A stretch of DNA of 64,000 nucleotides from Amycolatopsis rubida (GTDB lineage Bacteria > Actinomycetota > Actinomycetes > Mycobacteriales > Pseudonocardiaceae). Under the pieces are notes generated by a model, which searched no databases, was not told where the DNA came from, and saw only the letters and a list, made by a program, of their open reading frames with translations. The position numbers were made by a program, and so were the translations under genes. The stretch is from contig NZ_FOWC01000016.1 in NCBI RefSeq assembly GCF_900115345.1, positions 1 through 64,000 of the forward strand, in the 5' to 3' direction. How positions within the stretch are numbered: the stretch's first letter is position 1; each line of letters opens with the position of its first letter. Positions 1 through 8,677 of this stretch are shown here, piece after piece.

Positions 1-150
1 CACGAACCTCGCCGCGCCGCGGCGGGCCACGACACGCCCGAACCGGCCCGCGATCCGGGCGAACGCCTCACCCAGCACCGCCCGCCACACCACGGAGTCC
101 ACGCTGGCAGCCGCGGCCACCACACGATCTTGAGTTGTCCTCACAAACAC
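1..150 (-). CDS. Transposase N-terminus, IS701-like (runs off left edge)
   Basis: Reading leftwards from a GTG at 150 there are 50 open codons to the window edge. The translation contains WRAVLGEAFARIAGRFGRV followed by an Arg-rich stretch, which matches the N-terminal pattern of actinomycete IS701-family (DDE) transposases, whose next segment lies outside the window. GTG codons at 144 and 123 are alternative starts. No terminal inverted repeat was recognised in the 280 bases to its right, so I cannot say whether this is an intact insertion sequence or a remnant. Family assignment rests on memory of the N-terminal motif only. Confidence 0.5.
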   Translation of the reverse strand, partial: MFVRTTQDRVVAAAASVDSVVWRAVLGEAFARIAGRFGRVVARRGAARFV

Positions 151-433
151 CCATGATCGCGTGGCCGCCACGCCTACGTCACCGATCACGAACTACAGCT
201 GGAGTACTAACCGGCATCGGCGCTCACGACGGTCCGGGTTGCCAGCTGGGGTGTTGCTGCTCGGCACGGACCGCAGCGGCTGGGCATGACGAGCCGCGTC
301 GAGTGTCGGTATGCGGAACACCGCCGAAAACCCCACTGTCCGCCGGGTTGTGCGCAGGAATCCGCATCCGCCGCGGCCTTGCCGCGATAGGGAACAATTT
401 CTAGGGCAGGTTCCGCGGCGGAGGGGCGGCTCG

Positions 434-1114
434 ATGACGGTCCGAGTCTTGCTGGTCGAGGACGACGCCCTGATCAGCGAAGCGCTTTCCCTCGCGCTCG
501 CCGACCAGGGCTGCACGGTGACGCAAGCCGCGTGCGGCGAGGATGCGCTGGCGATGCTCGAATCGGTGAGCGTGGACGTCGTCCTGCTCGACCTGATGCT
601 GCCCGGCATGGACGGGCTCGCCGTCTGCCGCGAGTTGCGCGTGCGCGGCGACCTGCCGGTCATCGTCATCACCGCACGTGCCGACAGCCAGGACGTCATC
701 GCGGGTCTGGAAGCCGGTGCTGACGACTACGTGACCAAGCCGCTGGTCGCCGGCGAACTGGCGGCCCGCATCCGCGCGCTGTTGCGCCGCGCGGCGCCGG
801 TCCGCCGGTGTTGTCTCCAGGTCGGCGATCTGCTGCTGAGCACGCACGACGAGACCGTCTCTCGCGAAGGCGCCAACATTCGCCTTACCCGTACCGAATT
901 CCGCCTCCTGGCCGAGTTGGCCGCCGCCGAAGGCGAGGTCGTCACCCGGGAGCAGTTGCTGCACCGGATCTGGGGACGCGACTGTTTCGGCGGCACGCGC
1001 CTGCTCGATGTCCACATCCGGCGATTGCGGCGCAAAGTCGAGCCGAATCCCGATTGTCCGCGTCTCGTGCTCACCGTCCGGGGGATCGGCTACCGCGCCG
1101 AGCCCCGGCCGTGA
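434..1114 (+). CDS. OmpR/PhoB-family response regulator
   Basis: A 226-aa DNA-binding response regulator. The receiver domain (about residues 3-118) has the acidic pair VEDD at 8-11, phospho-acceptor Asp53 in VVLLDLMLP, and Lys102 in DDYVTKPL. The C-terminal winged-helix domain (about 125-222) shows the family pattern LTRTEFRLLAEL ... LLDVHIRRLRRKVE ... VRGIGYR. The reading frame is open further upstream, but ATG 434 is chosen because GAGGGG at 421 is a good ribosome site and the receiver begins there. The stop overlaps the kinase start (GTGA), so the two are translationally coupled. It looks like the CseB/AfsQ1 group, but the signal is not deducible. Confidence 0.93.
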   Translation: MTVRVLLVEDDALISEALSLALADQGCTVTQAACGEDALAMLESVSVDVVLLDLMLPGMDGLAVCRELRVRGDLPVIVITARADSQDVIAGLEAGADDYVTKPLVAGELAARIRALLRRAAPVRRCCLQVGDLLLSTHDETVSREGANIRLTRTEFRLLAELAAAEGEVVTREQLLHRIWGRDCFGGTRLLDVHIRRLRRKVEPNPDCPRLVLTVRGIGYRAEPRP

Positions 1115-2487
1115 GCCGCGCTTCCGTGTCCCGGCTTTCCTTGCGCTTCCGGGTTTCCGCCGCGTTCGGGCTCGGCCTGCTGGTGGTGGTCAGCGCACTG
1201 TCGGCGGCGACCTGGCAGCTCGCCACCGGCTACCTGCTCACCCAGCGCCAGCAGGGTGCCGACCGCCATTCCCGGATCAACGCGCGGCTGGTCGAGAACG
1301 AGGTCCGCGACCGGCCCGCCGGTCTCGGCGAACTGCTGTCCGGCCTCGCCGCCGGACCGAATTCGACGATCCTGGTGTCCCTTCCCGGCGGCTGGCACAC
1401 CGCGGGCCGCCCGATCGGGCCCGAGGAACTCCCGCCCGGCCTGCTTTCCCGCGCCCGCCCCGGCGCGCCCGCGCACGAACAGTTCACCGCCGACGGAGTT
1501 CCGGTCCTCGCGGTCGCGCAACCGCTCGCCCAGACGAACGGCTACTACGTCGAGCTCCATCCGCTGCTCGGGCTCGAACGGACCTTCCGCAACCTGCGCC
1601 TGATCCTCGTCGCGGGCACCCTGACGTGCGGGCTGTTCGGCGTCGTCCTCGGCGCGTGGGCGGCGCGGCGCGCGCTCCGTCCGCTCGCCGCGTTCACCGA
1701 AACCGCCGCCCGGATCGCCCGCGGCGACCTGCGCGCGCGACTGCCCGAACCGGCCGGACCCGACCTCGCTCCCCTCGCCGCGACGTTCAACGCCACCGCC
1801 GACGCCTTGGAACAGCGGGTCCGCCGCGACGCCCGGTTCGCCGCCGACGTCAGTCACGAACTGCGCTCGCCGCTCACCACGATGACGACCGTCGCGGAAG
1901 TTCTCGAACGCCGCCGCGACGCCATGCCCGTGCCCGCGCAGAAGGCGCTGCTGCTCTTGCTGGCCGAACTGCACCGGTTCCGCGGCATGGTGCTCGACCT
2001 GCTGGAGATCTCGGCCGTCGACCAAGCCGACAACGGCGAGGAACGCGAACTGGTCGATCTGGTCCCGCTCGTCCGCAGCGGCGTCGCGAGCAGCCCCGGC
2101 CCACGGCCGGCTCTCGAACTCCCTCCGGAACCCCTGCTGGTAGCCGCGGACCGCCGCCGCCTCGACCGGGTTCTGGCGAACCTGCTCGACAACGCGGCCC
2201 GCTACGGCGGCGGTGCGGTCCGCGTGGCCGCGCACGCGTGCGCCGGCGTCGTCCGGTTGGAAGTGGACGACGCCGGCGACGGGGTGCCCGCCGAACTCCG
2301 GGAACGCATTTTCGAGCGGTTCTCCCGGGGGGTGCACGCCGGACGGCGGGATCCCGATTCGGGGACCGGCCTCGGATTGGCGATCGTCGCGGACCACGTC
2401 TACCGCCACGACGGACGGGTGTGGGCGGAGGGACGGCCGGGCGGCGGGGCACGGTTCGTCGTCGAACTCCCCCAAGCACCCGGGTGA
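1111..2487 (+). CDS. Membrane sensor histidine kinase
   Basis: A 458-aa kinase that partners the preceding regulator. Order of parts: a first membrane helix (about residues 13-35), an extracytoplasmic sensor of about 125 residues with no recognisable domain, a second helix (about 164-188), HAMP linker, a HisKA dimerisation segment with the phospho-accepting His249 in DVSHELRSPLT, then a HATPase domain with the N box DRVLANLLDNAARYG (about 352-366) and the G box DSGTGLGLAIV. GTG 1111 overlaps the regulator stop, and this start places the basic residues just before the first helix. Autophosphorylates on His and passes phosphate to Asp53 of the regulator by family rules. Ligand unknown. Confidence 0.92.
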   Translation: MSRASVSRLSLRFRVSAAFGLGLLVVVSALSAATWQLATGYLLTQRQQGADRHSRINARLVENEVRDRPAGLGELLSGLAAGPNSTILVSLPGGWHTAGRPIGPEELPPGLLSRARPGAPAHEQFTADGVPVLAVAQPLAQTNGYYVELHPLLGLERTFRNLRLILVAGTLTCGLFGVVLGAWAARRALRPLAAFTETAARIARGDLRARLPEPAGPDLAPLAATFNATADALEQRVRRDARFAADVSHELRSPLTTMTTVAEVLERRRDAMPVPAQKALLLLLAELHRFRGMVLDLLEISAVDQADNGEERELVDLVPLVRSGVASSPGPRPALELPPEPLLVAADRRRLDRVLANLLDNAARYGGGAVRVAAHACAGVVRLEVDDAGDGVPAELRERIFERFSRGVHAGRRDPDSGTGLGLAIVADHVYRHDGRVWAEGRPGGGARFVVELPQAPG

Positions 2488-2546
2488 CGCTCCAGTACGA
2501 TCGGCCGCACCGCAGGTGAACGCTGGGACCGGAGCTGACCTCGCCG

Positions 2547-3179
2547 TCAGGACAATTCGACCAGCAGGGCGGCGAGGCGTTCCGGCGCCGACCGGAACGG
2601 CGAGTGCCCGCCGTCGATCTCCCGTACCTCGGCACCGAGAAACTCCTGGGCCAGCGCGGCATTCCGCTCGCTGTCCATCGCATGCTCCTCGCGGCATGAC
2701 CCGGCACACGGCGCTGCGACAGGTCCGGACCGACCTGCTGGCCCGCCGTGTTCGCGCTGGGTCGCAATCGGCTCACCGTGTCAGCGGCGTCGGCTGGTCC
2801 AGATCACGCACCCGGACGCGTCCACGACAGCCCTGGCGAGCGCCTTCTGCACCGGCTCGCGAAGCAGCGCTTCCCCCTGTCCGACCACGCGGTGCCGGGC
2901 GCGCGCATCAGGGCAGCGAGCAGGACGAGCGAACTGACCGCTGGGTTGCCAGCGTCCCCGCCCCGCCGCTCATCGAGTGTGCGACGAGGACGGCGTCGGA
3001 CCAGTCTCGCAGCGCGTCTTCGATCACCGCGACGTACCGCGTCGGGCGTGTCGGACGGCAGGGCCGGGCACACCACCTTCTGACCGCGCGATCAGGTGCT
3101 CGCTCACCCGCTCCCGGCACCACGGACCGTGCCAGGCTCCGGGCTCCAGAACGAACGTCTTGAGCTTCTCCGCCCTCAT
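2547..3179 (-). pseudogene. Decayed alpha/beta hydrolase
   Basis: Pieces of one alpha/beta hydrolase lie in three different frames on the minus strand. The start gives MRAEKLKTFVLEPGAWHG then PWCRERV, the usual first strand and oxyanion segment. A second frame gives YVAVIEDALRDWSDAVLVAHS, with the nucleophile elbow reading AHSMSG. A third gives VSSLVLLAALM-APGTAW, and the end reads DGGHSPFRSAPERLAALL with the catalytic His and a stop at 2547. The order and spacing fit a gene of about 230 codons broken by several indels, so no functional product is expected. It faces the histidine kinase convergently. Confidence 0.75.
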
Positions 3180-3242
3180 GATGATCACGCTAGTGGCGAC
3201 CCTGGGGTTCTTTGGTTCTCTGCCCGAACGAACACCGCTCAG

Positions 3243-3740
3243 TCAGCTACCGCGCCGGACCGCGCTTTCCAGCAGCGCGAGCACCCGTTCGATGTCCTCG
3301 CGGTCTGCTTCGCCCAGGTTGGCGAGGAGTGCTTCTTCCCGGTCGAGGTGTCCTTCGAGGACCCGGTCGATGAGCTTGCCGCCCGCGGCGGTCAGTTCGG
3401 CGTAGCTGACCCTCCGGTCGCCTCGGTGGTCGCGGCGGCGGATCAGGCCGTCGCGTTCGAGAGCGTCCAGCCGCCCGGTCAGGGCGCCAGAGGTGACTAG
3501 CGAGGAGGCCGCCAGCTCGGAGGGCGTCTTCCGATAAGGACGGCCGGCCCGGCGCAGGTTGCACAGGATGTCGAACGCGCCCGGGGTCAGGCCGTACGGG
3601 GCCAGGTACTCGCGGAGACCGCCCGCGGCGAGGTCGGCGATCCGCCGGACCCGGCCGAAGATCGCGATCGGCGAGGCGTCCAGGTCCGGGCGCTCCCGCG
3701 CCCAGTCCGCCACCACCTGGTCGACCGGGTCCATCGTCAT
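3243..3740 (-). CDS. MarR-family transcriptional regulator
   Basis: A 165-aa winged-helix repressor. The core runs from the dimerisation helix (about residues 15-45) through the recognition helix region TPSELAASSLVTSGALTGRL to the wing DHRGDRRVSYAELT, followed by a C-terminal dimer helix. ATG 3740 follows AAGGAG closely; the Met two codons later is an alternative with better spacing. It lies 32 bases downstream of the MFS gene in the same direction and so is probably second in that operon. The palindrome in the operon promoter (5150-5173) is its likely binding site, giving negative autoregulation relieved by a small ligand that may also be the MFS substrate. Confidence 0.9.
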   Translation of the reverse strand: MTMDPVDQVVADWARERPDLDASPIAIFGRVRRIADLAAGGLREYLAPYGLTPGAFDILCNLRRAGRPYRKTPSELAASSLVTSGALTGRLDALERDGLIRRRDHRGDRRVSYAELTAAGGKLIDRVLEGHLDREEALLANLGEADREDIERVLALLESAVRRGS

Positions 3741-3772
3741 CGGCTCCTTGTTCCGCGGGATGCGGACCGAGC

Positions 3773-5050
3773 CTATCCGGTGTGCGCGCCCGTCCTGGTC
3801 GCCGCGGATTCCTTCCCGGCCGGAGCGCGGCCGCGGAGCAGCACGACCGCACCGAGCAGCGTGAGCAGCTGCGTCGCGGCGAGCAGCGCGTACCCGGCGG
3901 CGAACCCGTGGTCGCCGCCCGCGGCGATCGCCACGCCCATCAAGGTGGGAAGCAGCGCGGACACCAGATTGCCGACCCCGTTGATCATGCCGTAGGCGCT
4001 GCCCACCGAGCCCGCCGGCGCGTATTGCTGCACCAGGGTCGGAATCGCCGGGCCTTGCAGACCCCAGAACGCGTTGGCGAGGATCAGGGTCGCCGCCGCG
4101 AGCCAGCGCGAATCGGCGAAGGTCACCGTCGTCGCGCACAGCGCGGTGCCGACGCTGCCCACGACCAGCACGAGCGGCGCCCGGCGGCCCGGCATCCGGT
4201 CGATGAGCCACCCGCCGAGGAATCCGGACCCGAGGCTGACCACGAACGGCAGCGCCGAGAGCGCACTCATCTGCGCCAGCGAGAAATGCCGTGCCTGCAG
4301 CAAATACGACGGGAGCCAGGACGTACTGCCCCACAGATAGCCGAGCGTGGCCACCTCGATCAGCAGGATCCAGCCGAGCTTGGGGGTGCGCAGCGCCCCC
4401 GCGAACCGCCGCAGCGCCGGTTCCCGGACGGCCGTCCGGCGCCGCGACGCCCGGACGAACACCGCGACCAGCGGCAGCCCGACCACCAGGTTGAGCGCCG
4501 CGAGCAGGAGGAACGAGCCGTGCCAGCCGAAGTGCACCAGGGCGAAGGTGATCACCGGGATGCCCAGCGCCGTGCCAAGGGAAACGCCCATCGAGCTGAC
4601 CGCGTTGGGTTTGCCCCACGCGCCTTCGGCGAAATTGTCCTTGACGTACATGGTCTTCAGCGAGAACAGCGGCCCTTCGCTGGCCCCGAGCAGGAACCGC
4701 AGTGTCAGCAGCAGCATCGCGCTCCCGGCGTACGGGGACACGAGAGTGAACAACGCCCAGCACCCGAGGCTGACGAGCAACCCGCGCCGCACCCCGAACA
4801 CCGCTTCGTACCACGGCGTGATCAGCATGGCCGCGATTCCGTAGCCAGCCAGGAAAAGCGTCATCAGAGCGCCTTGCGCCGCCCGGTCGCCCGCGATCCC
4901 GAAGTTCTGCGTGAAATCCGGATCAGTGATCAGCACGGACACGTTGACCCGGTCGATGTAGGAGATCGCCACGACCGCCAGCAGCGCCAGCACGCCCAGC
5001 CACGCGGTCATCGGCGCGCCGGGACGCCGGTCTTCCGTCGGCACGGTCAC
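3773..5050 (-). CDS. MFS transporter, anion:cation symporter type
   Basis: A 425-aa integral membrane protein with about twelve hydrophobic helices. The N-terminal half has SYIDRVNVSV, an R/D-containing first helix typical of the ACS (anion:cation symporter) MFS subfamily, and LRFLLGASEGPLFSLKTMY, the subfamily's helix-4 signature with Arg and Glu. Such carriers take up organic anions such as aromatic acids or sugar acids. GTG 5050 is chosen because AGGAA precedes it by a suitable distance. First gene of an operon with the MarR regulator. The substrate is not determined. Confidence 0.88.
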   Translation of the reverse strand: MTVPTEDRRPGAPMTAWLGVLALLAVVAISYIDRVNVSVLITDPDFTQNFGIAGDRAAQGALMTLFLAGYGIAAMLITPWYEAVFGVRRGLLVSLGCWALFTLVSPYAGSAMLLLTLRFLLGASEGPLFSLKTMYVKDNFAEGAWGKPNAVSSMGVSLGTALGIPVITFALVHFGWHGSFLLLAALNLVVGLPLVAVFVRASRRRTAVREPALRRFAGALRTPKLGWILLIEVATLGYLWGSTSWLPSYLLQARHFSLAQMSALSALPFVVSLGSGFLGGWLIDRMPGRRAPLVLVVGSVGTALCATTVTFADSRWLAAATLILANAFWGLQGPAIPTLVQQYAPAGSVGSAYGMINGVGNLVSALLPTLMGVAIAAGGDHGFAAGYALLAATQLLTLLGAVVLLRGRAPAGKESAATRTGAHTG

Positions 5051-5149
5051 CGCGGTTCCTTTCCGGGCCGGACCATCGCGAGGCGGCCGGCGACCGCGCG
5101 GACCCGCCGCGCCGCCAGACCGGCCGCCCCGGCCGGCGGGGTCGCCCGG

Positions 5150-5180
5150 AAGTATCTTTGTACTAAGATGCTTGTGTCAA
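5150..5180 (-). promoter_or_regulatory. Promoter with embedded MarR-type operator
   Basis: A 24-bp near-perfect palindrome covers 5150-5173; the half-sites AAGTATCTTTGT and (on the other strand) AAGCATCTTAGT differ at two of twelve positions. On the minus strand TTGACA (5180-5175) is followed 18 bases later by GATACT, a plausible -10, so the palindrome fills the spacer of the promoter for the MFS-marR operon. Binding there would block RNA polymerase. This is the geometry expected of MarR autoregulation. Confidence 0.65.
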
Positions 5181-5214
5181 GCTATCTCGGCGGAGTCCGC
5201 TCCGCGGCCAAGCA

Positions 5215-5265
5215 CGGTGAAGGGCCCCTTGAGGGAATCTGCTTCCCGCGAGGGGCCCTTCACCG
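5215..5265. terminator. Hairpin repeat, copy 1 (GTGAAGGG family)
   Basis: A perfect 15-bp inverted repeat, CGGTGAAGGGCCCCT at 5215-5229 and its complement at 5251-5265, flanks a 21-base loop containing TGAGGGAATCTG. It lies 21 bases beyond the pepE stop and before the next promoter. It has no T-tract. Four relatives occur at 35972, 45221, 48856 and 61175, all just beyond gene ends, so I read the family as terminators or mRNA 3' protectors. Confidence 0.6.
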
Positions 5266-5286
5266 ACCGTCGCAGGCGTCGAGCGG

Positions 5287-6021
5287 TCAGCCCCACACCG
5301 GTTCGCGCGCCGGAGTCAGCAGGTCACTCACATCGCCGGAAAGGTCCTCGCCAGGCACGCCACGCCGGAACAACCGCCCGGCCGCGCCGCCGTTCGTGGA
5401 CACTCCGGCCAGTTCGGCCCAGTCGCCGCGCACCCGCAGCCAGGTGCCCTCGCGCAGGCCGAGCACCGGAACGTCGTTGCACTCGTGGAATTCCGCGAGC
5501 CGTTTCTCCCGGGTCTCGCCCATGTGCGTGCTGCCCGGGTCGGGATCGACGTAGTGCGGGTTCAGCTGGAACGGCACCAGACCCAGCGAAGTCAGGCTCG
5601 GCGGCTCCACGATCGGCATGTCGTTCGTGGTGCGCACGGTGGGCCCGGCGATGTTGGTTCCCGCGCTGGCACCGAGGTACGGCATTCCCTCGGCCACCCT
5701 TGCCCGCAACGGTTCCAGCAACTCGCGCCGGTACAGCTCGGCCAGCAGGCGGAACGTATTGCCTCCGCCGGTGAAGACCGCCTCGGCCGAGCGCACCGCG
5801 GCGACCGGGTCGTCGGCGGTGTGCAGCCCGCGCACCCGCACCCCGAGCGGCGCCACCGCCGCGGCGATGCGCTCGGTGTAGCCGTCGTGGTCGGCCAGCG
5901 CGAACGGCACGAACACCAGCTCGGTGCGCCCGTCCAGCACCTCGGCCACCGCGTCCAGCGCGTGTTCCAGCGGAGCGCGGCCGTGGTTGGTCGAGTTGGA
6001 CAGCAACAACAAGTCAGTCAC
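5287..6021 (-). CDS. pepE: Peptidase E (alpha-aspartyl dipeptidase, family S51)
   Basis: A 244-aa cytoplasmic serine peptidase related to E. coli PepE, which cleaves Asp-X dipeptides. The nucleophile elbow is GASAG with Ser119, and the catalytic His is in LNPHYVD (His156); both positions agree with the known enzyme to within one residue. The GGGNTF segment (85-90) precedes the elbow as in the family. GTG 6021 is preceded by GGAG at good spacing. It is the last gene of the operon DUF1177-permease-M20-pepE, 29 bases after the M20 stop, which suggests that it finishes degradation of an imported amide or peptide-like solute. Family call firm; substrate inferred. Confidence 0.9.
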   Translation of the reverse strand: MTDLLLLSNSTNHGRAPLEHALDAVAEVLDGRTELVFVPFALADHDGYTERIAAAVAPLGVRVRGLHTADDPVAAVRSAEAVFTGGGNTFRLLAELYRRELLEPLRARVAEGMPYLGASAGTNIAGPTVRTTNDMPIVEPPSLTSLGLVPFQLNPHYVDPDPGSTHMGETREKRLAEFHECNDVPVLGLREGTWLRVRGDWAELAGVSTNGGAAGRLFRRGVPGEDLSGDVSDLLTPAREPVWG

Positions 6022-6050
6022 GCGATTCTCCTTGGTTCGCCCGCCATTGT

Positions 6051-7340
6051 TCAGCAAGTCCGCAGCAGCCGGTCCAAGACCCGGACGGAGAACCGCAGCG
6101 ACTCCAGCGGCACCCGTTCGTCCACGCCGTGGAACAGCCGGTTGTAGGGCAGTTCCGGCGGGACGCGCAGCGCCTTGAACCCGAAGCCGCGGATGCCGAG
6201 TCCGGACAGCGCCTTGTTGTCGGTACCGCCCGCGTTGCAGTACGGCGTCGGGTGGCCGTCCGGGTCCTCCGCGGTGATGGCCGCGCACATGGCGTCCACC
6301 AGGGGGCCGTCGAAGCCGCTTTCCATCGCGATGTCCCGGTGGATGAACTCGCGGCGCACCGACGGCAGCAGCAGCTCGTCGATGGTGTCCAGCAGCTCCT
6401 GCTCGTACCCGGGAAGGAACCGGCCGTCGACCGCGGCGGTGGCCCGGCCGGGAATGACGTTGACCTGGTACCCGCCGGAGATCATGGTCGGGTTCGCCGA
6501 GTTGCGCAGGATCACGTTCACCAGCTCGGCCACCCGGCCCATCCGTGCCAGGCTTCCGTCCACATCGGACGGATCGAACGGCACGCCGAGCAGGTCCGCC
6601 GCGCGTTCCAGCAGCGCCCGCACCGGTTCGATCAGCCGGACGGGGAACCGGTGCCGCCCGATCCGGGCGAGCGATTCGGCGAGATCGGTGACCGCGTTCT
6701 CGTCGTTGGGCGAGGAGCCGTGCCCGGCCCGGCCGGTGGCGGTCAGCCGCAGCCACGCCTGCCCGCGCTGCGCGCACTCGATCGGGTACAGCCGGCTGCC
6801 GTTGCCGAGGTCGAACGACACCCCGCCGCCCTCGGTGATCGCTTCGCCCACGCCGTCGAACAGGTCCGGACGGTTCTCGGCCAGCCAGTGCGAGCCGAAC
6901 CTGCCGCCGCCCTCCTCGTCGGCGAGGAAGCCGAACACGACGTCCCGCGGCGGCTTCTCCCCGGTGCGGCCGAACTGCCGGGCGAGCGCGAGGATCGCCG
7001 CGTCGAAGTCCTTCATGTCGATCGCGCCGCGGCCCCACAGCATGCCGTCGGCGATCTCCCCGGCGAACGGCGGGACGCTCCACTCGCCGGCGTCGGCGGG
7101 TACCACGTCCAGATGCCCGTGCAGGAGCAGCGCAGGCCGCGACGCGTCCATTCCGGACAATCGGGCGAACACGCTGGCGCGGCCGGGCGCGCTCTCCACC
7201 AGCGTCGGTTCCAGCCCGGCGTCGGAAAGTTTCTCCGCGACGTACTCGGCGGCGGGCCGCTCGGTCGCGCCCGGGTTGGACGTGTCGATCCGGATCAGGT
7301 CCCGGCAGAGGTCGACCACCTCGTCCTGTGCGCTCCTCAC
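6051..7340 (-). CDS. M20-family metallopeptidase / amidohydrolase
   Basis: A 429-aa zinc-dependent hydrolase (M20/ArgE/DapE group). Metal ligands are visible: His76 and Asp78 in LLHGHLDVV, Asp108 in GRGAIDMKD, the Glu pair 142-143 in DEEGGG, and a C-terminal His in LFHGVDE. The lid domain sits between, with GHGSSPND. GTG 7340 overlaps the permease stop by four bases (GTGA), giving translational coupling. Members remove N-acyl or aminoacyl groups from small molecules; the neighbouring permease and peptidase E suggest that an imported N-acylated amino acid or dipeptide is the substrate, but this is inference. Confidence 0.9.
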   Translation of the reverse strand: MRSAQDEVVDLCRDLIRIDTSNPGATERPAAEYVAEKLSDAGLEPTLVESAPGRASVFARLSGMDASRPALLLHGHLDVVPADAGEWSVPPFAGEIADGMLWGRGAIDMKDFDAAILALARQFGRTGEKPPRDVVFGFLADEEGGGRFGSHWLAENRPDLFDGVGEAITEGGGVSFDLGNGSRLYPIECAQRGQAWLRLTATGRAGHGSSPNDENAVTDLAESLARIGRHRFPVRLIEPVRALLERAADLLGVPFDPSDVDGSLARMGRVAELVNVILRNSANPTMISGGYQVNVIPGRATAAVDGRFLPGYEQELLDTIDELLLPSVRREFIHRDIAMESGFDGPLVDAMCAAITAEDPDGHPTPYCNAGGTDNKALSGLGIRGFGFKALRVPPELPYNRLFHGVDERVPLESLRFSVRVLDRLLRTC

Positions 7341-8677
7341 CGCGCCACCTCCTCCAGTTCCGCCGAGCCCACCGGGCGGATCAGCCCGGCGCGGCCCAGC
7401 ACCGTGTACAGGATCGCGGCGGTGAGCAGCGAGTTGAGCGCGGGGATGCCCCAGTGCACGAACTCGCCGACGCAGAACGCCGCCGCCCACACCGCGAGCG
7501 TGGCGGGCACCCACACCGGCATCGTCGCCGGGACCCGGCCGGCGGCCCTGGTCTCCCGCAGCGGTGTGGAGAGCCTGCGCACCAGGAAGTACTCGGCCAC
7601 GATGATCCCGCCCACCGGCGGGATCGCGACGCCCAGCACCGACAGGAACGCGGTGAAGTGCTGAAGGAAACCGATCGCGGACAGCACCGTCCCGGCGATG
7701 CCGATCACCAGGGTGACGACGCCGCGGTGCAGCGGGCGGCCGAACACGGTCCGCACGAAGTTCACCACGCCCAGCGACGAGCCGTAGAGGTTCCAGTCGT
7801 TGATCTTCGCGGTCGCCAGCACCACCACGATCAGCCCGACGAAGCCCGACGTGGACAGCACGATGTGCGTGACGTCCGAACTGCCGACCAGGTGCCCGAG
7901 CAGCACGCCGGTCATGCCGACGATGTACTCCGACAACACGATCGACGCGGAACTCTGCAGCAGGACGTGCCAGCCCTTGCGGTTGAACCGGGTCATGTCC
8001 GGGGCGACCACGGCACCGGTCATGTAGCCGCCCGCGATGATCGTCGCCGCGGCCGGGATGGAAATCGCCGTCGCGGTCGGCGCGGCCGACATCAGCGCGC
8101 CCACCGAATGGTCGGAGAGGGTCGAGATGACGCTCCAGGCGACGAGGCCGAAGAACAGCGGCACCGCGATCTTCGCCAGCCACATCATGTACTTGAAGCC
8201 GTAGATCACCAGCAGCGTCAAGACCACGCCGGACACCGCGCACCACAGCCATGGCGGCCCGCCGACGAGGGCGTTCATGCTCTTGCCGAAGATGCCGTTC
8301 TGCACGCCGAACCAGCCCACCAGGCTGATCGCGATCACCAGGCTCACCAGTGCGGAGCCGTTGCGGCCGAATCCGGTGAACCGGGTCAGCATGGTCATGG
8401 TGAGCCCCTCGCGCTGGCCGGCGAGGCCGATCAGGAAGATCACCACCTCCAGGATCACCGCGCCGAGGGTGAACGCCCAGAAGGCGTCGGAGAACCGCAT
8501 TCCCACGCCGAGTGTCGCGCCGAGCACGAACTGCGACAACGAGCCGGACTGCGCGAGCCACTGCAGCAGCATGGAGCCGAACCCGTAGCGGGCGTCTTCG
8601 GGGACGCGGCGCAGCGAGTAGTCGTCGTTGCCGATCCGCTTCTTGGTGTGTTTCGCGGTTTTCGTCGCGGTGCTCAT
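7337..8677 (-). CDS. NCS1/CodB-type cytosine-purine-like permease
   Basis: A 446-aa membrane protein with about twelve helices. The hydrophilic N-terminus (about 30 residues) is followed by an NCS1-like pattern, including RYGFGSMLLQWLAQSGSLS, GWFGVQNGIFGKSMN and GAVVAPDMTRFNR, which align with cytosine permease CodB. NCS1 carriers take up nucleobases, hydantoins and related cyclic amides with H+ or Na+. The ATG at 8677 overlaps the upstream stop (ATGA) and the end overlaps the M20 start, so the operon is tightly packed. A cyclic amide such as a hydantoin fits both the carrier family and the two hydrolases, but I cannot show it. Confidence 0.85.
   Translation of the reverse strand: MSTATKTAKHTKKRIGNDDYSLRRVPEDARYGFGSMLLQWLAQSGSLSQFVLGATLGVGMRFSDAFWAFTLGAVILEVVIFLIGLAGQREGLTMTMLTRFTGFGRNGSALVSLVIAISLVGWFGVQNGIFGKSMNALVGGPPWLWCAVSGVVLTLLVIYGFKYMMWLAKIAVPLFFGLVAWSVISTLSDHSVGALMSAAPTATAISIPAAATIIAGGYMTGAVVAPDMTRFNRKGWHVLLQSSASIVLSEYIVGMTGVLLGHLVGSSDVTHIVLSTSGFVGLIVVVLATAKINDWNLYGSSLGVVNFVRTVFGRPLHRGVVTLVIGIAGTVLSAIGFLQHFTAFLSVLGVAIPPVGGIIVAEYFLVRRLSTPLRETRAAGRVPATMPVWVPATLAVWAAAFCVGEFVHWGIPALNSLLTAAILYTVLGRAGLIRPVGSAELEEVAR

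Noticed and set aside
151..433. Inverted repeat or target duplication of the edge transposase
   Set aside because: No convincing terminal repeat was found in this gap; nothing else is seen except the ribosome site of the response regulator.
3741..4814. Open frame extending the MarR gene to 4814
   Set aside because: It is a shadow of the MFS gene on the same strand; the MarR homology begins at 3740.
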